From: Alkalihalobacillus sp. CinArs1
GTDB taxonomy: Bacteria > Bacillota > Bacilli > Bacillales > Guptibacillaceae
Length of the DNA stretch: 64,000 bases
Assembly (NCBI RefSeq): GCF_947387515.1
Contig: NZ_CANDOB010000002.1
Coordinates: 620,001 to 684,000, forward strand
Direction of reading: 5' to 3'
This document shows, one piece after another, positions 50,795 through 59,658 of this stretch. Position numbers and translations under genes: made by a program. How positions within the stretch are numbered: position 1 is the stretch's first letter; each line of letters opens with the position of its first letter. A model generated the notes under the pieces. The model was not told the DNA's origin. It made no database searches and was given only the letters and a program-made list of their open reading frames with translations.

Positions 50795-51139
50795 ATGACG
50801 TTGTTGAATTCTTTAGTAACCGAGCTTAGAAGGGGGACATTAACCCTTGCTGTGCTCAGTCAGTTGAGATCTCCGCAGTATGGGTATTCACTCGTTCAGT
50901 CTCTTGAAAAGTCAGGGGTCACGATCGAACAAAGCACGTTATATCCACTTCTACGAAGGCTAGAAAAGCAAGAGCTTGTCACGAGCAGTTGGGATACGAC
51001 GGAGAAGAGACCAAGAAAGTATTATGTACTGAGTGAATTTGGAACAGAAATTTATGGACAATTAAAGGAAGAGTGGGAGAAGACTTCTGCGGAACTTCAC
51101 TCCCTTCTGAAAGGAGACGAATCGCGTGAAGTTGATTGA
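50795..51139 (+). CDS. PadR-family transcriptional regulator
   Basis: About 114 residues. The winged helix has the PadR signature: LRRGTLTLAVLSQL, YGYSLVQSLEKSG, QSTLYPLLRRLEKQ and RKYYVLSEFG. ATG 50795 is taken because the longer frame from 50717 runs through the operator region. The next gene overlaps it by 14 bases and encodes an HAAS-type membrane protein, a common PadR partner. It probably senses a compound linked to that protein and autoregulates via the upstream inverted repeat. Confidence 0.88.
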   Translation: MTLLNSLVTELRRGTLTLAVLSQLRSPQYGYSLVQSLEKSGVTIEQSTLYPLLRRLEKQELVTSSWDTTEKRPRKYYVLSEFGTEIYGQLKEEWEKTSAELHSLLKGDESREVD

Positions 51140-52085
51140 AGCGTATATTGGAGAAGTGACGAGAAGGCTGCCAGAAAAGGAGCGGGAAGATATCGCCCTA
51201 GAACTAAGGTCAACGATCTATGATACGCTGCCTGAAGATTACAGTGAAGAAGAGGAGAAGGCTGCATTACGTGAACTTGGAAGTCCGTTTATGTTGGCGA
51301 ACGGTTATAAAAATTGGCCCATGCATCTTATTGGGCCGAAGTATTTTGAGTCGTACGTTTCGCTATTGAAAATTCTTCTGCCAATCGTCCTCCTCATCTC
51401 CTTTCTGTCGTTATTAACCGTGGATTTCATTGAGCATTCCGGAGTCATTTCGGTCATCGAAATCTTCTGGATGGCGATAGGAAATGCGTTCGCTGTCTTC
51501 TTTGATGTTACGCTCCAGGTCCTCTTTTGGGTGACGCTTGGGTTTGTGATTTTCGAAAGAACAGAGCATAAAAAAGAAACGATAAAGAAATGGTCACCTG
51601 ACGACTTGAAAAAATCACCGAGTTATTTAACTGAGAAAGCTGTTAAGAAGATGGAGATCTTTTGGGATCTTTTTTGGATGGCTGTACTTGCGGCACTTTA
51701 TTTCAACGCTTCGAATCTTATGGGTGTGATTCAAGATGGAGAAATGGTAGCACCTCTATTCAATAACGACGTGCTCCTGTCTTATTGGCCGCTTGTCGTG
51801 GCTGCTTTGATCGGTGAGGTTCTCCTCGCAGCGTATAAGCTAGTGGCTGGGGTTTGGACGAAGCGAATGGCGATTCTAAATACGCTTCAACTTGCCTTTT
51901 CGACAACCGTCTTCCTCTTGATCATTTTTAATAACAACATTATTCATTCCAAGATCGCAACTTATTTTCCATTACCGGAAAGTTATCTAGAACGTACTCT
52001 TACCATCACTGCGATTGTGGTGGTTGGGATCAACGCATACGAAGCTTGGAAAGGATTCAAAAGAGGGGGGCAGGCACGTGCCTGA
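51126..52085 (+). CDS. HAAS-domain membrane protein with QARA tail
   Basis: 319 residues. The N-terminal HAAS (formerly DUF1700-like) segment is LIEAYIGEVTRRLPEKERED followed by LRELGSP. Then come about six membrane helices. HAAS proteins are typically encoded next to PadR regulators, as here. The start is GTG 51126 with AAAGGAGA upstream. The protein ends GFKRGGQARA, where the tail and TGA are encoded by a family A palindrome. Function unknown, perhaps envelope stress. Confidence 0.85.
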   Translation: MKLIEAYIGEVTRRLPEKEREDIALELRSTIYDTLPEDYSEEEEKAALRELGSPFMLANGYKNWPMHLIGPKYFESYVSLLKILLPIVLLISFLSLLTVDFIEHSGVISVIEIFWMAIGNAFAVFFDVTLQVLFWVTLGFVIFERTEHKKETIKKWSPDDLKKSPSYLTEKAVKKMEIFWDLFWMAVLAALYFNASNLMGVIQDGEMVAPLFNNDVLLSYWPLVVAALIGEVLLAAYKLVAGVWTKRMAILNTLQLAFSTTVFLLIIFNNNIIHSKIATYFPLPESYLERTLTITAIVVVGINAYEAWKGFKRGGQARA

Positions 52086-52090
52086 CTCCT
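52063..52090 (+). repeat. Family A palindrome, copy 3
   Basis: GAGGGGGGCAGGCACGTGCC followed by TGACTCCT. It supplies GGQARA and the TGA of the HAAS gene, and a CTTTCTGTTTC tail follows. Confidence 0.87.
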
Positions 52091-52148
52091 TTCTGTTTCT
52101 ATATGATAAACTAACTAACGTAATCAAACTTAAAACTGAGGTGCAACA

Positions 52149-53312
52149 ATGAATACATTTCTACAATACAATCCAACAAAGCTTTATTTTGGTAAAGGTC
52201 AGATGGAGCAGCTATCATCTGAAATCAAAAAGCAATCGAACGTGCTCGTCGTATACGGAGGCGGAAGCATTAAGAAAAACGGTGTTTACGATAAAGTGAT
52301 GGAGCAGCTCTATTCTGTAGGTGCAGAGATTCATGAGCTATCAGGCGTAGAGCCAAACCCGCGGTTAACCACAGTTCGTAAAGGGGTCGAGATCTGTAAA
52401 AATGAAGGAATCGATTTTCTTTTAGCAGTAGGTGGAGGTAGCGTGATCGACTGTACGAAGGCAATCGCAATCGGTGCGAAGTATGATGGAGATGTGTGGG
52501 AGCTCATCACGCAAAAAGCGCCGATTGAGGATGCACTACCAATCGGAACGGTACTTACGCTAGCCGCTACAGGTTCAGAAATGAACTCCGTATCAGTAAT
52601 CACCAACTGGGAAACGAAAGATAAGCTCGGCTGGGGATCTGTGCATGTTTATCCTACGTTTTCGATTCTAGACCCGGAGAATACATTCTCAGTACCAGAA
52701 AATCAGACGGTGTACGGTATTGTCGACAGCATGTCTCATGCACTCGAGCACTACTTCCATCGAACGGAGAACACGCCGATGATCGATGGGTTCATCGAAT
52801 CTCTATTACGTACTGCGATCGAAACTGGGCCGAAGCTCGTAAACGACCTTCACTCGTATGAGCATCGAGAAACGATGATGTACATCAGTACGACAGCATT
52901 TAATGGTACGCTGATGAACGGTACTGACGGTGGGGACTGGGCGACACACCGCATCGAGCATGCGATTTCAGCTGTGTACGATATCCCGCACGGTGGAGGA
53001 CTTGCGATCCTATTCCCAAACTGGCTCGAACATGTGCTTGAAGAAGACCCATCTCGTGTGAAGCAGCTTGCGGTTAACGTGTTGGATGTAGATCCATCAG
53101 GCAAGAGCGATGAAGAGGTTGCACGTGAAGGGGCGCGCAAACTTCGAGCGTTCTGGAACTCGATCGGAGCACCGAGCACGTTGCGTGATTATGACATCGA
53201 TGACAGTGAGTTCGAAACGATCGTAGAAAAGACGTTCATCAAGCCAGGGGTAGGGACGTATAAAGAGCTTGATGGTGAAAGTGTAATGGATATATTGAAT
53301 CGTTCGAAGTAA
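52149..53312 (+). CDS. yugJ: Iron-containing alcohol dehydrogenase (butanol dehydrogenase-like, YugJ type)
   Basis: 387 residues. Family signatures are [10 protein letters not shown] at the start, [18 protein letters not shown] (dinucleotide-binding), [17 protein letters not shown] and the metal-binding region with [14 protein letters not shown] and the later [14 protein letters not shown]. These residues fit the conserved Asp and His iron ligands. It reduces aldehydes or oxidises alcohols with NAD(P). It is an independent gene with a strong terminator. Confidence 0.93.
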   Translation: MNTFLQYNPTKLYFGKGQMEQLSSEIKKQSNVLVVYGGGSIKKNGVYDKVMEQLYSVGAEIHELSGVEPNPRLTTVRKGVEICKNEGIDFLLAVGGGSVIDCTKAIAIGAKYDGDVWELITQKAPIEDALPIGTVLTLAATGSEMNSVSVITNWETKDKLGWGSVHVYPTFSILDPENTFSVPENQTVYGIVDSMSHALEHYFHRTENTPMIDGFIESLLRTAIETGPKLVNDLHSYEHRETMMYISTTAFNGTLMNGTDGGDWATHRIEHAISAVYDIPHGGGLAILFPNWLEHVLEEDPSRVKQLAVNVLDVDPSGKSDEEVAREGARKLRAFWNSIGAPSTLRDYDIDDSEFETIVEKTFIKPGVGTYKELDGESVMDILNRSK

Positions 53313-53319
53313 TGAATAG

Positions 53320-53370
53320 CTTTGAGCCACACCCTAATCTACTAAGATTCAGAGTGTGGCTCATTTTTAT
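53320..53370 (+). terminator. Terminator after yugJ
   Basis: TGAGCCACACCCT and AGTGTGGCTCA form a stem of about 11 base pairs with an inner CTAATCT-type arm, then TTTTTA. Confidence 0.85.
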
Positions 53371-53511
53371 TCGGTTAGATTCTGCACGTTCATGACGTAG
53401 ATACTTCTTACCATTTTTATGGAAATTAAGCCCTATCGTGTGACTTTCCAATTTATGGGTGGTAGTATGGCGGTGGGATGATTTAGAAAATTCTGAACAA
53501 GGAGGAGTTTT

Positions 53512-53958
53512 ATGAAGAAGGTAGTATCTACAGTCGTTACGCTTTTGATGGTGTTTGGTTTTGCTAACATTGGTTTTGCAGAAACTGACAAAGATTGTGG
53601 AGATTTTAGCACATGGCAAGAAGCCCAAACATTTTTTAACAACAATGACCCAGCAAACGATCCACATGACTTAGATCGAGATGATGACGGCATTGTGTGC
53701 GAAAGTTTAAGTGGCTATGACAGTACATACGTCGCTGGCACACCGGTAAATGGATCTGACGACGCAACGTCAGAGGAATCTTCTGATGAAGCTTCAGACG
53801 ATTCAGTAACGGATGATACAACAGAAGCAAGTGACTCTGAAGAACAAGGTGATGCAATGCCAGACACTGCTACGAACTACCCTGCCTTTATGCTTTTAGG
53901 AATGCTCATTATCGCGATTGGTGCATTACTTTTTGTTAAACGTAAAGCTCATGAATAA
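53512..53958 (+). CDS. Excalibur-domain protein with sortase anchor
   Basis: 148 residues. Residues 1-23 are a signal peptide (MKKVVSTVVTLLMVFGFANI ending before ETD). Residues 27-65 are an excalibur calcium-binding domain, DCGDFSTWQEAQTFF and DPHDLDRDDDGIVCE. Then follows a Ser/Asp/Glu-rich linker. The C-terminus has a sorting signal MPDTA (116-120), a membrane helix and KRKAHE. This matches YhcS-type sortase substrates (LPDTS/LPDTA). It is probably cell-wall anchored. AAGGAGGAG precedes ATG. Confidence 0.88.
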   Translation: MKKVVSTVVTLLMVFGFANIGFAETDKDCGDFSTWQEAQTFFNNNDPANDPHDLDRDDDGIVCESLSGYDSTYVAGTPVNGSDDATSEESSDEASDDSVTDDTTEASDSEEQGDAMPDTATNYPAFMLLGMLIIAIGALLFVKRKAHE

Positions 53959-53978
53959 AGTGTAAATCATCCCAAATC

Positions 53979-54007
53979 AAAGACAGGCTAGCGCCTGTCT
54001 TTTTTTG
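53979..54007 (+). terminator. Terminator after the excalibur gene (resembles family A)
   Basis: AAAGACAGGC and GCCTGTCTTT flank a CTAGC centre, followed by TTTTTT. The GACAGGC/GCCTGTC arms resemble family A, but it lies after the stop. Confidence 0.88.
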
Positions 54008-54013
54008 TGGGAT

Positions 54014-54045
54014 CCGTCACAGGTACCACCCGTTTTTTGTCGAAG
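54014..54045 (+). repeat. Family B repeat, copy 4
   Basis: CGTCACAGGTACCACCC then GTTTTTTGTCGAA. It lies between genes and supplies no stop codon. It is the most diverged copy. Confidence 0.75.
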
Positions 54046-54093
54046 GGAATGTGGAATAAGAAAGAGAAATGTTAGTTATAGGAGCGTGAAGGT

Positions 54094-54897
54094 ATGATTC
54101 AATTCCAGAAGAAGAATGTAACCGTGTTTCAAAGTTCGTTATATATGACGACCTCAGCAGTGATCGAGACAGATGATGCCGTGATCATGACGGATCCGAA
54201 CTGGCTGCCGGTCGAGGTAGAGGGGATTAAGAAATACGTTGAAAGTATTCTCGGCAGCAAGCAGCTTTATATCATCTACACACATAACGACTATGACCAT
54301 ATCATTGGAGCGGGTGCCTTTCCTAATGCGGTCGTTATCGCTTCTGAAGCGTTCGCTACGTATCCAGATAAAGAGAAAATCGTTCAAGAAAACCGAGAGT
54401 TTGATGAAGCGCGTTATTTAGAACGCTCGTATGAGCATGTTTATCCTGAAGTCGATGTGGTCGTAACACATGATGAACAGAAGCTTGAAGTGGGAGACGT
54501 CACGTTAACGTTTTACAAAGCACCGGGACACACAGACGATGGGATTTTCACCGTCGTCGAACCGTACGGCATCTTTCTGTCGGGTGATTACTTATCAGAC
54601 GTCGAATTTCCTTTCATAACAGGCAGCTATCTCGATTATGTTCGGACGATCGAGAAAGCTGAGACGATTTTTTCTCGATACGATATCAAGCTGCATGTGC
54701 CAGGACACGGTCGAACAACGGAAGAGAAGCGTGAAATGGAGAGCCGCCTCGACTTTACGAAGCACTACCTTCAACAATTACCAAATGAAGATGATGGATT
54801 ACGAGAACACATGAAGGAGAAGTTTACGTTCTTCAATTTTATGAGTGGTGTTCATGATGATAATAAAATGGTCGCTAAGCGGGAGCTCGGAAAGTGA
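54094..54897 (+). CDS. Metallo-beta-lactamase-fold hydrolase
   Basis: 267 residues. The first metal motif reads THNDYDH at 63-69, so the usual second His is Asp66. Later ligands are PGHTDDG, FLSGDYL and HVPGHGR. The fold is clear, but the substrate is unknown; Glyoxalase II-like or lactonase activities are possible. The start has AGGAGCGTGAAGGT upstream. It is probably a stand-alone gene between a family B repeat and NAT. Confidence 0.88.
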   Translation: MIQFQKKNVTVFQSSLYMTTSAVIETDDAVIMTDPNWLPVEVEGIKKYVESILGSKQLYIIYTHNDYDHIIGAGAFPNAVVIASEAFATYPDKEKIVQENREFDEARYLERSYEHVYPEVDVVVTHDEQKLEVGDVTLTFYKAPGHTDDGIFTVVEPYGIFLSGDYLSDVEFPFITGSYLDYVRTIEKAETIFSRYDIKLHVPGHGRTTEEKREMESRLDFTKHYLQQLPNEDDGLREHMKEKFTFFNFMSGVHDDNKMVAKRELGK

Positions 54898-54991
54898 AGC
54901 GTCTAGATACAAAGTCTAAGGTGAATTTCCTCCTTTAGAAGGCTGAACGATGAGTCTTTTTGAAATAAGATAGAAGACAGAGAGGAGGAAC

Positions 54992-55846
54992 ATGATGACA
55001 TTACCGTATTGGGCACAGAGATATCTAGAACGATTAGGGATCGAACAGGAGCCGCCAACATTATCTTTTCTTGAAAAAGTGTGTCGTGCACATCTAAACG
55101 CTGTCCCCTTTGAAAACATTAGTAAGCTTCTTTATTTGAGAGATTTTGAGAAGAATGGCTTTCATATTCCGCCGATCGACGTATATGTAGAAAACATGTT
55201 TCAGTTCGATTATGGCGGCACGTGTTACACAAACAATTCTCATGCATTGACTCTATTAAAAGAGTTAGGATTCATAGGCTATCACGTACAGTTAGGGTCT
55301 TCTCATATCGGTATTATCATCGAGCTCGATGGAGAAAGGTGGTATGCAGATTTTGGTTCTGCCTCTCCTTTTTTCAAGCCGGTTAACTTTGAGAAAGATC
55401 ATGATAATCTCACCGCATATGATATAGAGGAAATAAGAATTGTTCCGGACCCTAACCAAGAAGGCTTTTATCGCTTCGTACGCTATCGAGATGGCAAGGT
55501 TGTGAAAGATGACTGGGACTTCAAGCCGGATGAAGGGAAGGAGTTTGGAGAGTTCACTGAAACGGTTGCTCAGTCCAATAAACCAGGTGCTTTCTTTCTT
55601 ACTCATTTACGCTGTCACCACTATCAGTTAGAACAAAACCGGACGCTTTCTCTCATCAACAACAAGCTGTCGATCAAGTATGACGACCAGCGCGTGGAAG
55701 AAGTAATGTTAACTACGCGAGAAGAAGTCAAGGAAGTGATGGAGAAAGAGTTTCACCTCCCTAACCTTCCTGTAAAAGAAGCGATCGATGTCCTGGGTGA
55801 ATTAGGAGTCGATGTATTTAATAGAGAGAACGCGACGAAAGTTTAA
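54992..55846 (+). CDS. Arylamine N-acetyltransferase
   Basis: 284 residues. The catalytic triad is Cys78 (YGGTCYTNN), His105 (GSSHIGIII) and Asp120 (YADFGSASPF). The N-terminal YLERLGIEQEPPTLSFLEKV and VPFENISKLL regions also match. It acetylates arylamines or hydrazines from acetyl-CoA and could inactivate drugs. The motif around the Cys differs from the common RGGxCxELN. AGAGAGGAGG lies before ATG. Confidence 0.93.
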   Translation: MMTLPYWAQRYLERLGIEQEPPTLSFLEKVCRAHLNAVPFENISKLLYLRDFEKNGFHIPPIDVYVENMFQFDYGGTCYTNNSHALTLLKELGFIGYHVQLGSSHIGIIIELDGERWYADFGSASPFFKPVNFEKDHDNLTAYDIEEIRIVPDPNQEGFYRFVRYRDGKVVKDDWDFKPDEGKEFGEFTETVAQSNKPGAFFLTHLRCHHYQLEQNRTLSLINNKLSIKYDDQRVEEVMLTTREEVKEVMEKEFHLPNLPVKEAIDVLGELGVDVFNRENATKV

Positions 55847-55913
55847 TAAGTTTATGTTAATCCCAGAATATGGTAAAATTAAAGATGAACACTGCATGAA
55901 AGGAGGGAGTGCG

Positions 55914-56021
55914 GTGGGATTCATCATTGCCCTTTTAACGATCCTATCATCTGCAGGCTTCCTTTATTACATGGGGAAGTCAGGACAAAAGTGGGACATG
56001 AGTGAGGGTGAAGAAGAGTAA
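55914..56021 (+). CDS. Small single-helix membrane protein
   Basis: About 35 residues. The protein starts at GTG 55914 (GFIIALLTILSSAGFLYYMG) and ends in an acidic tail (DMSEGEEE). AAAGGAGGG lies six bases before. An open frame reaches back into the NAT gene, but this start is clearly favoured by the ribosome site. A -10-like TATGGTAAAAT is seen upstream near 55870. Family unknown. Confidence 0.68.
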   Translation: MGFIIALLTILSSAGFLYYMGKSGQKWDMSEGEEE

Positions 56022-56071
56022 CCGCTTCTCTTTTGATCGTGTTGTTAAGGGGTTTAACAAGTTGGTTAGGA

Positions 56072-56106
56072 AAGCACATTCCAAGCTAAGGAATGTGCTT
56101 TTTTAC
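56072..56106 (+). terminator. Terminator after the small membrane gene
   Basis: AGCACATTCC and GGAATGTGCT form a strong stem, then TTTTTTA. Confidence 0.88.
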
Positions 56107-56211
56107 GTTTTCTAAAGAGCATATTCTTGGGAAAGAAGACGAATTACAGTTATTATGTTAACATGGTACCTGTTGTAATTTTAGGGAATTAAAGGTTGAG
56201 GAGGGATTATA

Positions 56212-56865
56212 TTGGATAAATGGTTGAAGTTTCTTGAGATTAATGCACCGCGAATCTTTGATTTAACGATAGAGCATGCCATCTTGGTCGGAGCAGCGAT
56301 CCTTGTTGCACTATTAATCGGAGTTCCTCTTGGCATTTATTTAACAACGAATGATTATCTGGCCGAGACGGTTCTTCAGATTGCGTCAGTCATGTTGACG
56401 ATCCCGAGTATCGCGCTATTCGGCGTCATGATTCCGATCTTTTCGATTGTGAATCTTGGTATTGGGTTCGTGCCAGCTTTCGTTGCGCTAGTGTTATACG
56501 CGCAGCTACCCATTATACGGAATACATATACCGCAATCCGTAACGTAGATCCTGAGATGAGAGATGCAGCGATCGGGCTTGGGATGAAGCCGATTCAGAG
56601 GCTGTTTCGCGTCGAAATACCGAACGCTTTCCCTGTCATAATGGCAGGTATTCGAACGGCAGTCGTGATCAATATTGGTATCGGTGTAATCGCAGCTTAT
56701 ATCGGTGCAGGGGGTCTCGGCGTTCTGATCACGCAGGGAATCACGCGTGGAGATAATTACTTAATCATAACTGGGTCTGTTGCAGTAGCGATTTTAGCAA
56801 TGATCGCAGATGGATTCTTAATGTGGATTCAAAAAAGGTACACACCAAAAAGCATTGCGAATTAA
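56212..56865 (+). CDS. opuCB: Osmoprotectant ABC transporter permease (OpuCB type)
   Basis: 217 residues with about six membrane helices. The EAA-like loop is MRDAAIGLGMKPIQRLFRVEIPNAFPV, typical of OpuC/ProW permeases. The start is TTG 56212 with GAGGAGGGA upstream. It heads a four-gene operon: permease, ATPase, permease, binding protein. It takes up glycine betaine, choline or carnitine for osmoprotection. The order differs from B. subtilis opuC, where the ATPase gene is first. Confidence 0.92.
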   Translation: MDKWLKFLEINAPRIFDLTIEHAILVGAAILVALLIGVPLGIYLTTNDYLAETVLQIASVMLTIPSIALFGVMIPIFSIVNLGIGFVPAFVALVLYAQLPIIRNTYTAIRNVDPEMRDAAIGLGMKPIQRLFRVEIPNAFPVIMAGIRTAVVINIGIGVIAAYIGAGGLGVLITQGITRGDNYLIITGSVAVAILAMIADGFLMWIQKRYTPKSIAN

Positions 56866-56881
56866 AGAGTGAGGTGCAGAG

Positions 56882-57874
56882 ATGATAACATTCGATAAAA
56901 CGACGAAAACATACGATGGCGGCGTCACTGCTGTTAAAGGTGTGGATTTTACAGTTGAAAAAGGAGAAATCGTTGTGTTGCTCGGACCATCTGGGTGTGG
57001 GAAAACGACGCTGCTCCGGATGGTAAACCGTCTGGAATCGATATCTGATGGGAAGATCATGATCGATGGGGAAGATTCGATGTCACTAGATTCGATCGAA
57101 TTACGAAGAAAGATCGGGTACGTGATTCAAAGTAACGGATTGTTCCCCAACATGACGATCGAAGAAAACGTCATGATCGTTCCAGATCTTCTAGGATGGA
57201 GCAAAAAGGATAAGAAAGAACGATTCAAAAAGTTAATGAACATGATCAGCATGGATAGTGAGAAGTTCGGTAAACGTTACCCGCATGAACTCTCTGGTGG
57301 ACAGCAACAGCGAATCGGCGTCATCCGTGCGCTCGCTGCAGATCCTCCCGTTATGCTCATGGATGAACCGTTCGGTGCGCTCGATCCGATCATTCGTGAA
57401 AAGATTCAAGATGAATTTCTACAGATTCAAAAAGAAGTGAAGAAAACGATTCTTTTCGTTAGTCATGATATCGATGAAGCGATCAGAATGGCTGATAAAA
57501 TCGTGCTACTACGTGGAGGCGAGCTGATGCAGTACGACACGCCATCCGAAATGCTCGTTCGACCGAAGAGTGAATTCGTGCGAGAATTTTTTGGGAAGGA
57601 CCGTGCGATCAAGAGCTTGAGCCTCCATACCATCCGTGAGCTGCAAGACATCATCGGGCTTGCGGAGTTTGATGAGGGCATCACGGATACGATCACAATC
57701 AATGTGAACCATGACCTTCGTAATACGCTCTCGATGCTATTAAACCAGGAAGCCGATCAGGTGATCGTTGTCGATGATGAAGGAAATAAGCTCGGTGCGA
57801 TCACGATCGATATCGTGCAGAAGTATCTACACTTCGAAATCAAAGCGAAGCCGACCCTGGTAGAGAAAGGGTGA
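56882..57874 (+). CDS. opuCA: Osmoprotectant ABC transporter ATPase with CBS domains (OpuCA type)
   Basis: 330 residues. Walker A is GPSGCGKTTLL, the signature motif is LSGGQQQR, Walker B is PPVMLMDEPFGALDP, and the H-loop is VSHDIDEA. The C-terminal 90 residues carry a CBS-like region (EFDEGITDTITINVNHDLR, VVDDEGNKLGAITID), which in OpuA-type ATPases senses ionic strength or nucleotides. The gap before is 16 bases, so it is in the same operon. Confidence 0.95.
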   Translation: MITFDKTTKTYDGGVTAVKGVDFTVEKGEIVVLLGPSGCGKTTLLRMVNRLESISDGKIMIDGEDSMSLDSIELRRKIGYVIQSNGLFPNMTIEENVMIVPDLLGWSKKDKKERFKKLMNMISMDSEKFGKRYPHELSGGQQQRIGVIRALAADPPVMLMDEPFGALDPIIREKIQDEFLQIQKEVKKTILFVSHDIDEAIRMADKIVLLRGGELMQYDTPSEMLVRPKSEFVREFFGKDRAIKSLSLHTIRELQDIIGLAEFDEGITDTITINVNHDLRNTLSMLLNQEADQVIVVDDEGNKLGAITIDIVQKYLHFEIKAKPTLVEKG

Positions 57875-57878
57875 TGGT

Positions 57879-58616
57879 ATGAATAAGAAGAAGGTTATTA
57901 GTCAAATCGTTCGCTATTCTGTTTATGGACTGGTCGCTTTGTTCTTTTTCTACGCGATCAGTAACAATTATTTCGGCTATATTTTCAGTGAAACATCGAC
58001 GTTTCTATTACTTGTGAAGCAGCATATGCAGCTTGTCTTACTCTCTTCTGGACTCGCTTTGATCGTAGCGATCCCTGTTGGCATTCTTGTTACGAGGAAA
58101 AGCTTTCGACGAGCTGAGTGGATCGTCTCGAATACGGTGAACCTCGGTCAGACGATTCCGAGTCTCGCTGTACTCGCTTTGATGATCAGTATCCTTGGTA
58201 TCGGATTTCAGACAGCGGTTTTCGCCCTGTTCGTTTATTCACTGTTACCGATGTATCGAAATACGGTAGCTGGCATCGACTCGATCGATGAGAATTTAAT
58301 TGACGCTGCGAGAGGGATGGGGATGAAGCCCCTTCAAATTCTTTTAAGAATCGAACTTCCGAATGCGGCGTACTCGATTTTAGCTGGAGTACGAACGGCG
58401 ATCGTATTGAACATCGGTACGGCAGCCCTTGCCTATGTTGTTGGAGGCGGAGGTCTTGGCGTTTGGATCTTCACTGGAATTCAACTTTTCGATAACGGCT
58501 ACTTAATATCAGGGGCGATCCCTGTCACGCTACTCGCCATTTTTGTTGACTACTTACTGCGTCTACTCGAGCGACGAATCGTGCCAGAAGGGTCTCGTCC
58601 ACCGCAAGAATTGTAA
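57879..58616 (+). CDS. opuCD: Osmoprotectant ABC transporter permease (OpuCD type)
   Basis: 245 residues with about six helices and a loop LIDAARGMGMKPLQILLRIELPNAAYSI homologous to the first permease. It starts four bases after the ATPase stop. The second permease of the heterodimeric membrane core. Compared with OpuCB it has an extra N-terminal helix. Confidence 0.92.
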   Translation: MNKKKVISQIVRYSVYGLVALFFFYAISNNYFGYIFSETSTFLLLVKQHMQLVLLSSGLALIVAIPVGILVTRKSFRRAEWIVSNTVNLGQTIPSLAVLALMISILGIGFQTAVFALFVYSLLPMYRNTVAGIDSIDENLIDAARGMGMKPLQILLRIELPNAAYSILAGVRTAIVLNIGTAALAYVVGGGGLGVWIFTGIQLFDNGYLISGAIPVTLLAIFVDYLLRLLERRIVPEGSRPPQEL

Positions 58617-58639
58617 CGGTAATGACAGGAGGTGTTTTT

Positions 58640-59548
58640 ATGAAGAGAAAATTTATGAGCGGCGTCCTTCTCGTCGCGATCATTTCGATGCTGACCTCAT
58701 GCTCCACGCTCGGAATCGGTGGGAAGCAAGTTTCTGTTGGGGGTAAGAACTTTACTGAACAGTACCTTCTTTCTGAAATGACGACGTTTCTTTTGGAGAA
58801 AGAGGGGTTTGATGTGAAGCAGATGAACAACCTTGGAAGCTCGGTTGTTCGAAAGGCACTCGAAAACGAACAGGTCGATTTGATGTGGGAATATACCGGA
58901 ACAGCTCTCATCACGTACATGGGACAAGATAAGATCTCTGATCCAGTTAAGGCGTTCGATAAGGTAAAAGAACTCGATAAGAAGAATGAGATCGAGTGGA
59001 CGAACATGTCTAACGTGAACAATACGTATGCGATTGCGATGAAAGAAGAGAAGGCAAAGAAACTCGGAATCCAATCGATCAGTGATCTCGCAGCGTATAT
59101 CAATGAGAACCCAGGAAAGCTTTCGATCGCTTCCGATGCAGAGTTCGCAAACCGACCGGACGGTATTCCTGGCGTAGAAAAAACGTATGGGTTTGAATTT
59201 GATTCGAGTCAAATCAAGCAGATGGACATCGGATTAACGCAACGAGCGCTTGATAATGGTCAGGTTGATCTCTCGGTTGCTTATGAAACGGATCCAACGA
59301 TCGTAAAATACGGCTTGGTTACATTAGAAGATGATAAGAATTTCTTCCCGCCGTACCGAGCAGCTCTAACGATGAATAAAGAAATCTATGAAAAATACCC
59401 AGAGATCGAGGAAATTACTGCACCACTAGCTGAAGAATTAAACAGTGACATCATGCGTGAGTTGAACTACAAAGTGGATATTGAAGGAAACCCTGTTTCG
59501 ATCGTTGCACACGATTGGCTTGTGGAAAATGGATTATTAGAGGAATAG
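58640..59548 (+). CDS. opuCC: Osmoprotectant-binding lipoprotein (OpuCC type)
   Basis: 302 residues. The lipoprotein signal ends in lipobox LTSC with the lipidated Cys at 21. The OpuAC-type fold follows: VGGKNFTEQYLLSEMTTFLL, GSSVVRKALENEQVDLMWEY and TGTALITYMG, with aromatic residues for a betaine or choline cage. ATG 58640 with AGGAGGTG is the right start rather than 58622. The operon may also be induced by osmotic stress. A strong terminator follows. Confidence 0.95.
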   Translation: MKRKFMSGVLLVAIISMLTSCSTLGIGGKQVSVGGKNFTEQYLLSEMTTFLLEKEGFDVKQMNNLGSSVVRKALENEQVDLMWEYTGTALITYMGQDKISDPVKAFDKVKELDKKNEIEWTNMSNVNNTYAIAMKEEKAKKLGIQSISDLAAYINENPGKLSIASDAEFANRPDGIPGVEKTYGFEFDSSQIKQMDIGLTQRALDNGQVDLSVAYETDPTIVKYGLVTLEDDKNFFPPYRAALTMNKEIYEKYPEIEEITAPLAEELNSDIMRELNYKVDIEGNPVSIVAHDWLVENGLLEE

Positions 59549-59549
59549 G

Positions 59550-59588
59550 GAGAAGGTGGCAGACATCAGCGTCTGTCACCTTTTTTAT
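59550..59588 (+). terminator. Terminator of the opuC operon
   Basis: AAGGTGGCAGAC and GTCTGTCACCTT form a strong stem with loop ATCAGC, followed by TTTTTA. The stem resembles family A. Confidence 0.88.
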
Positions 59589-59658
59589 GAGATGGGGGAA
59601 AGCTGTTACGCGTTCGTTTTTCTAGAATAAGATAAAGAAGGTGAGGAGCGTGTGTAGA

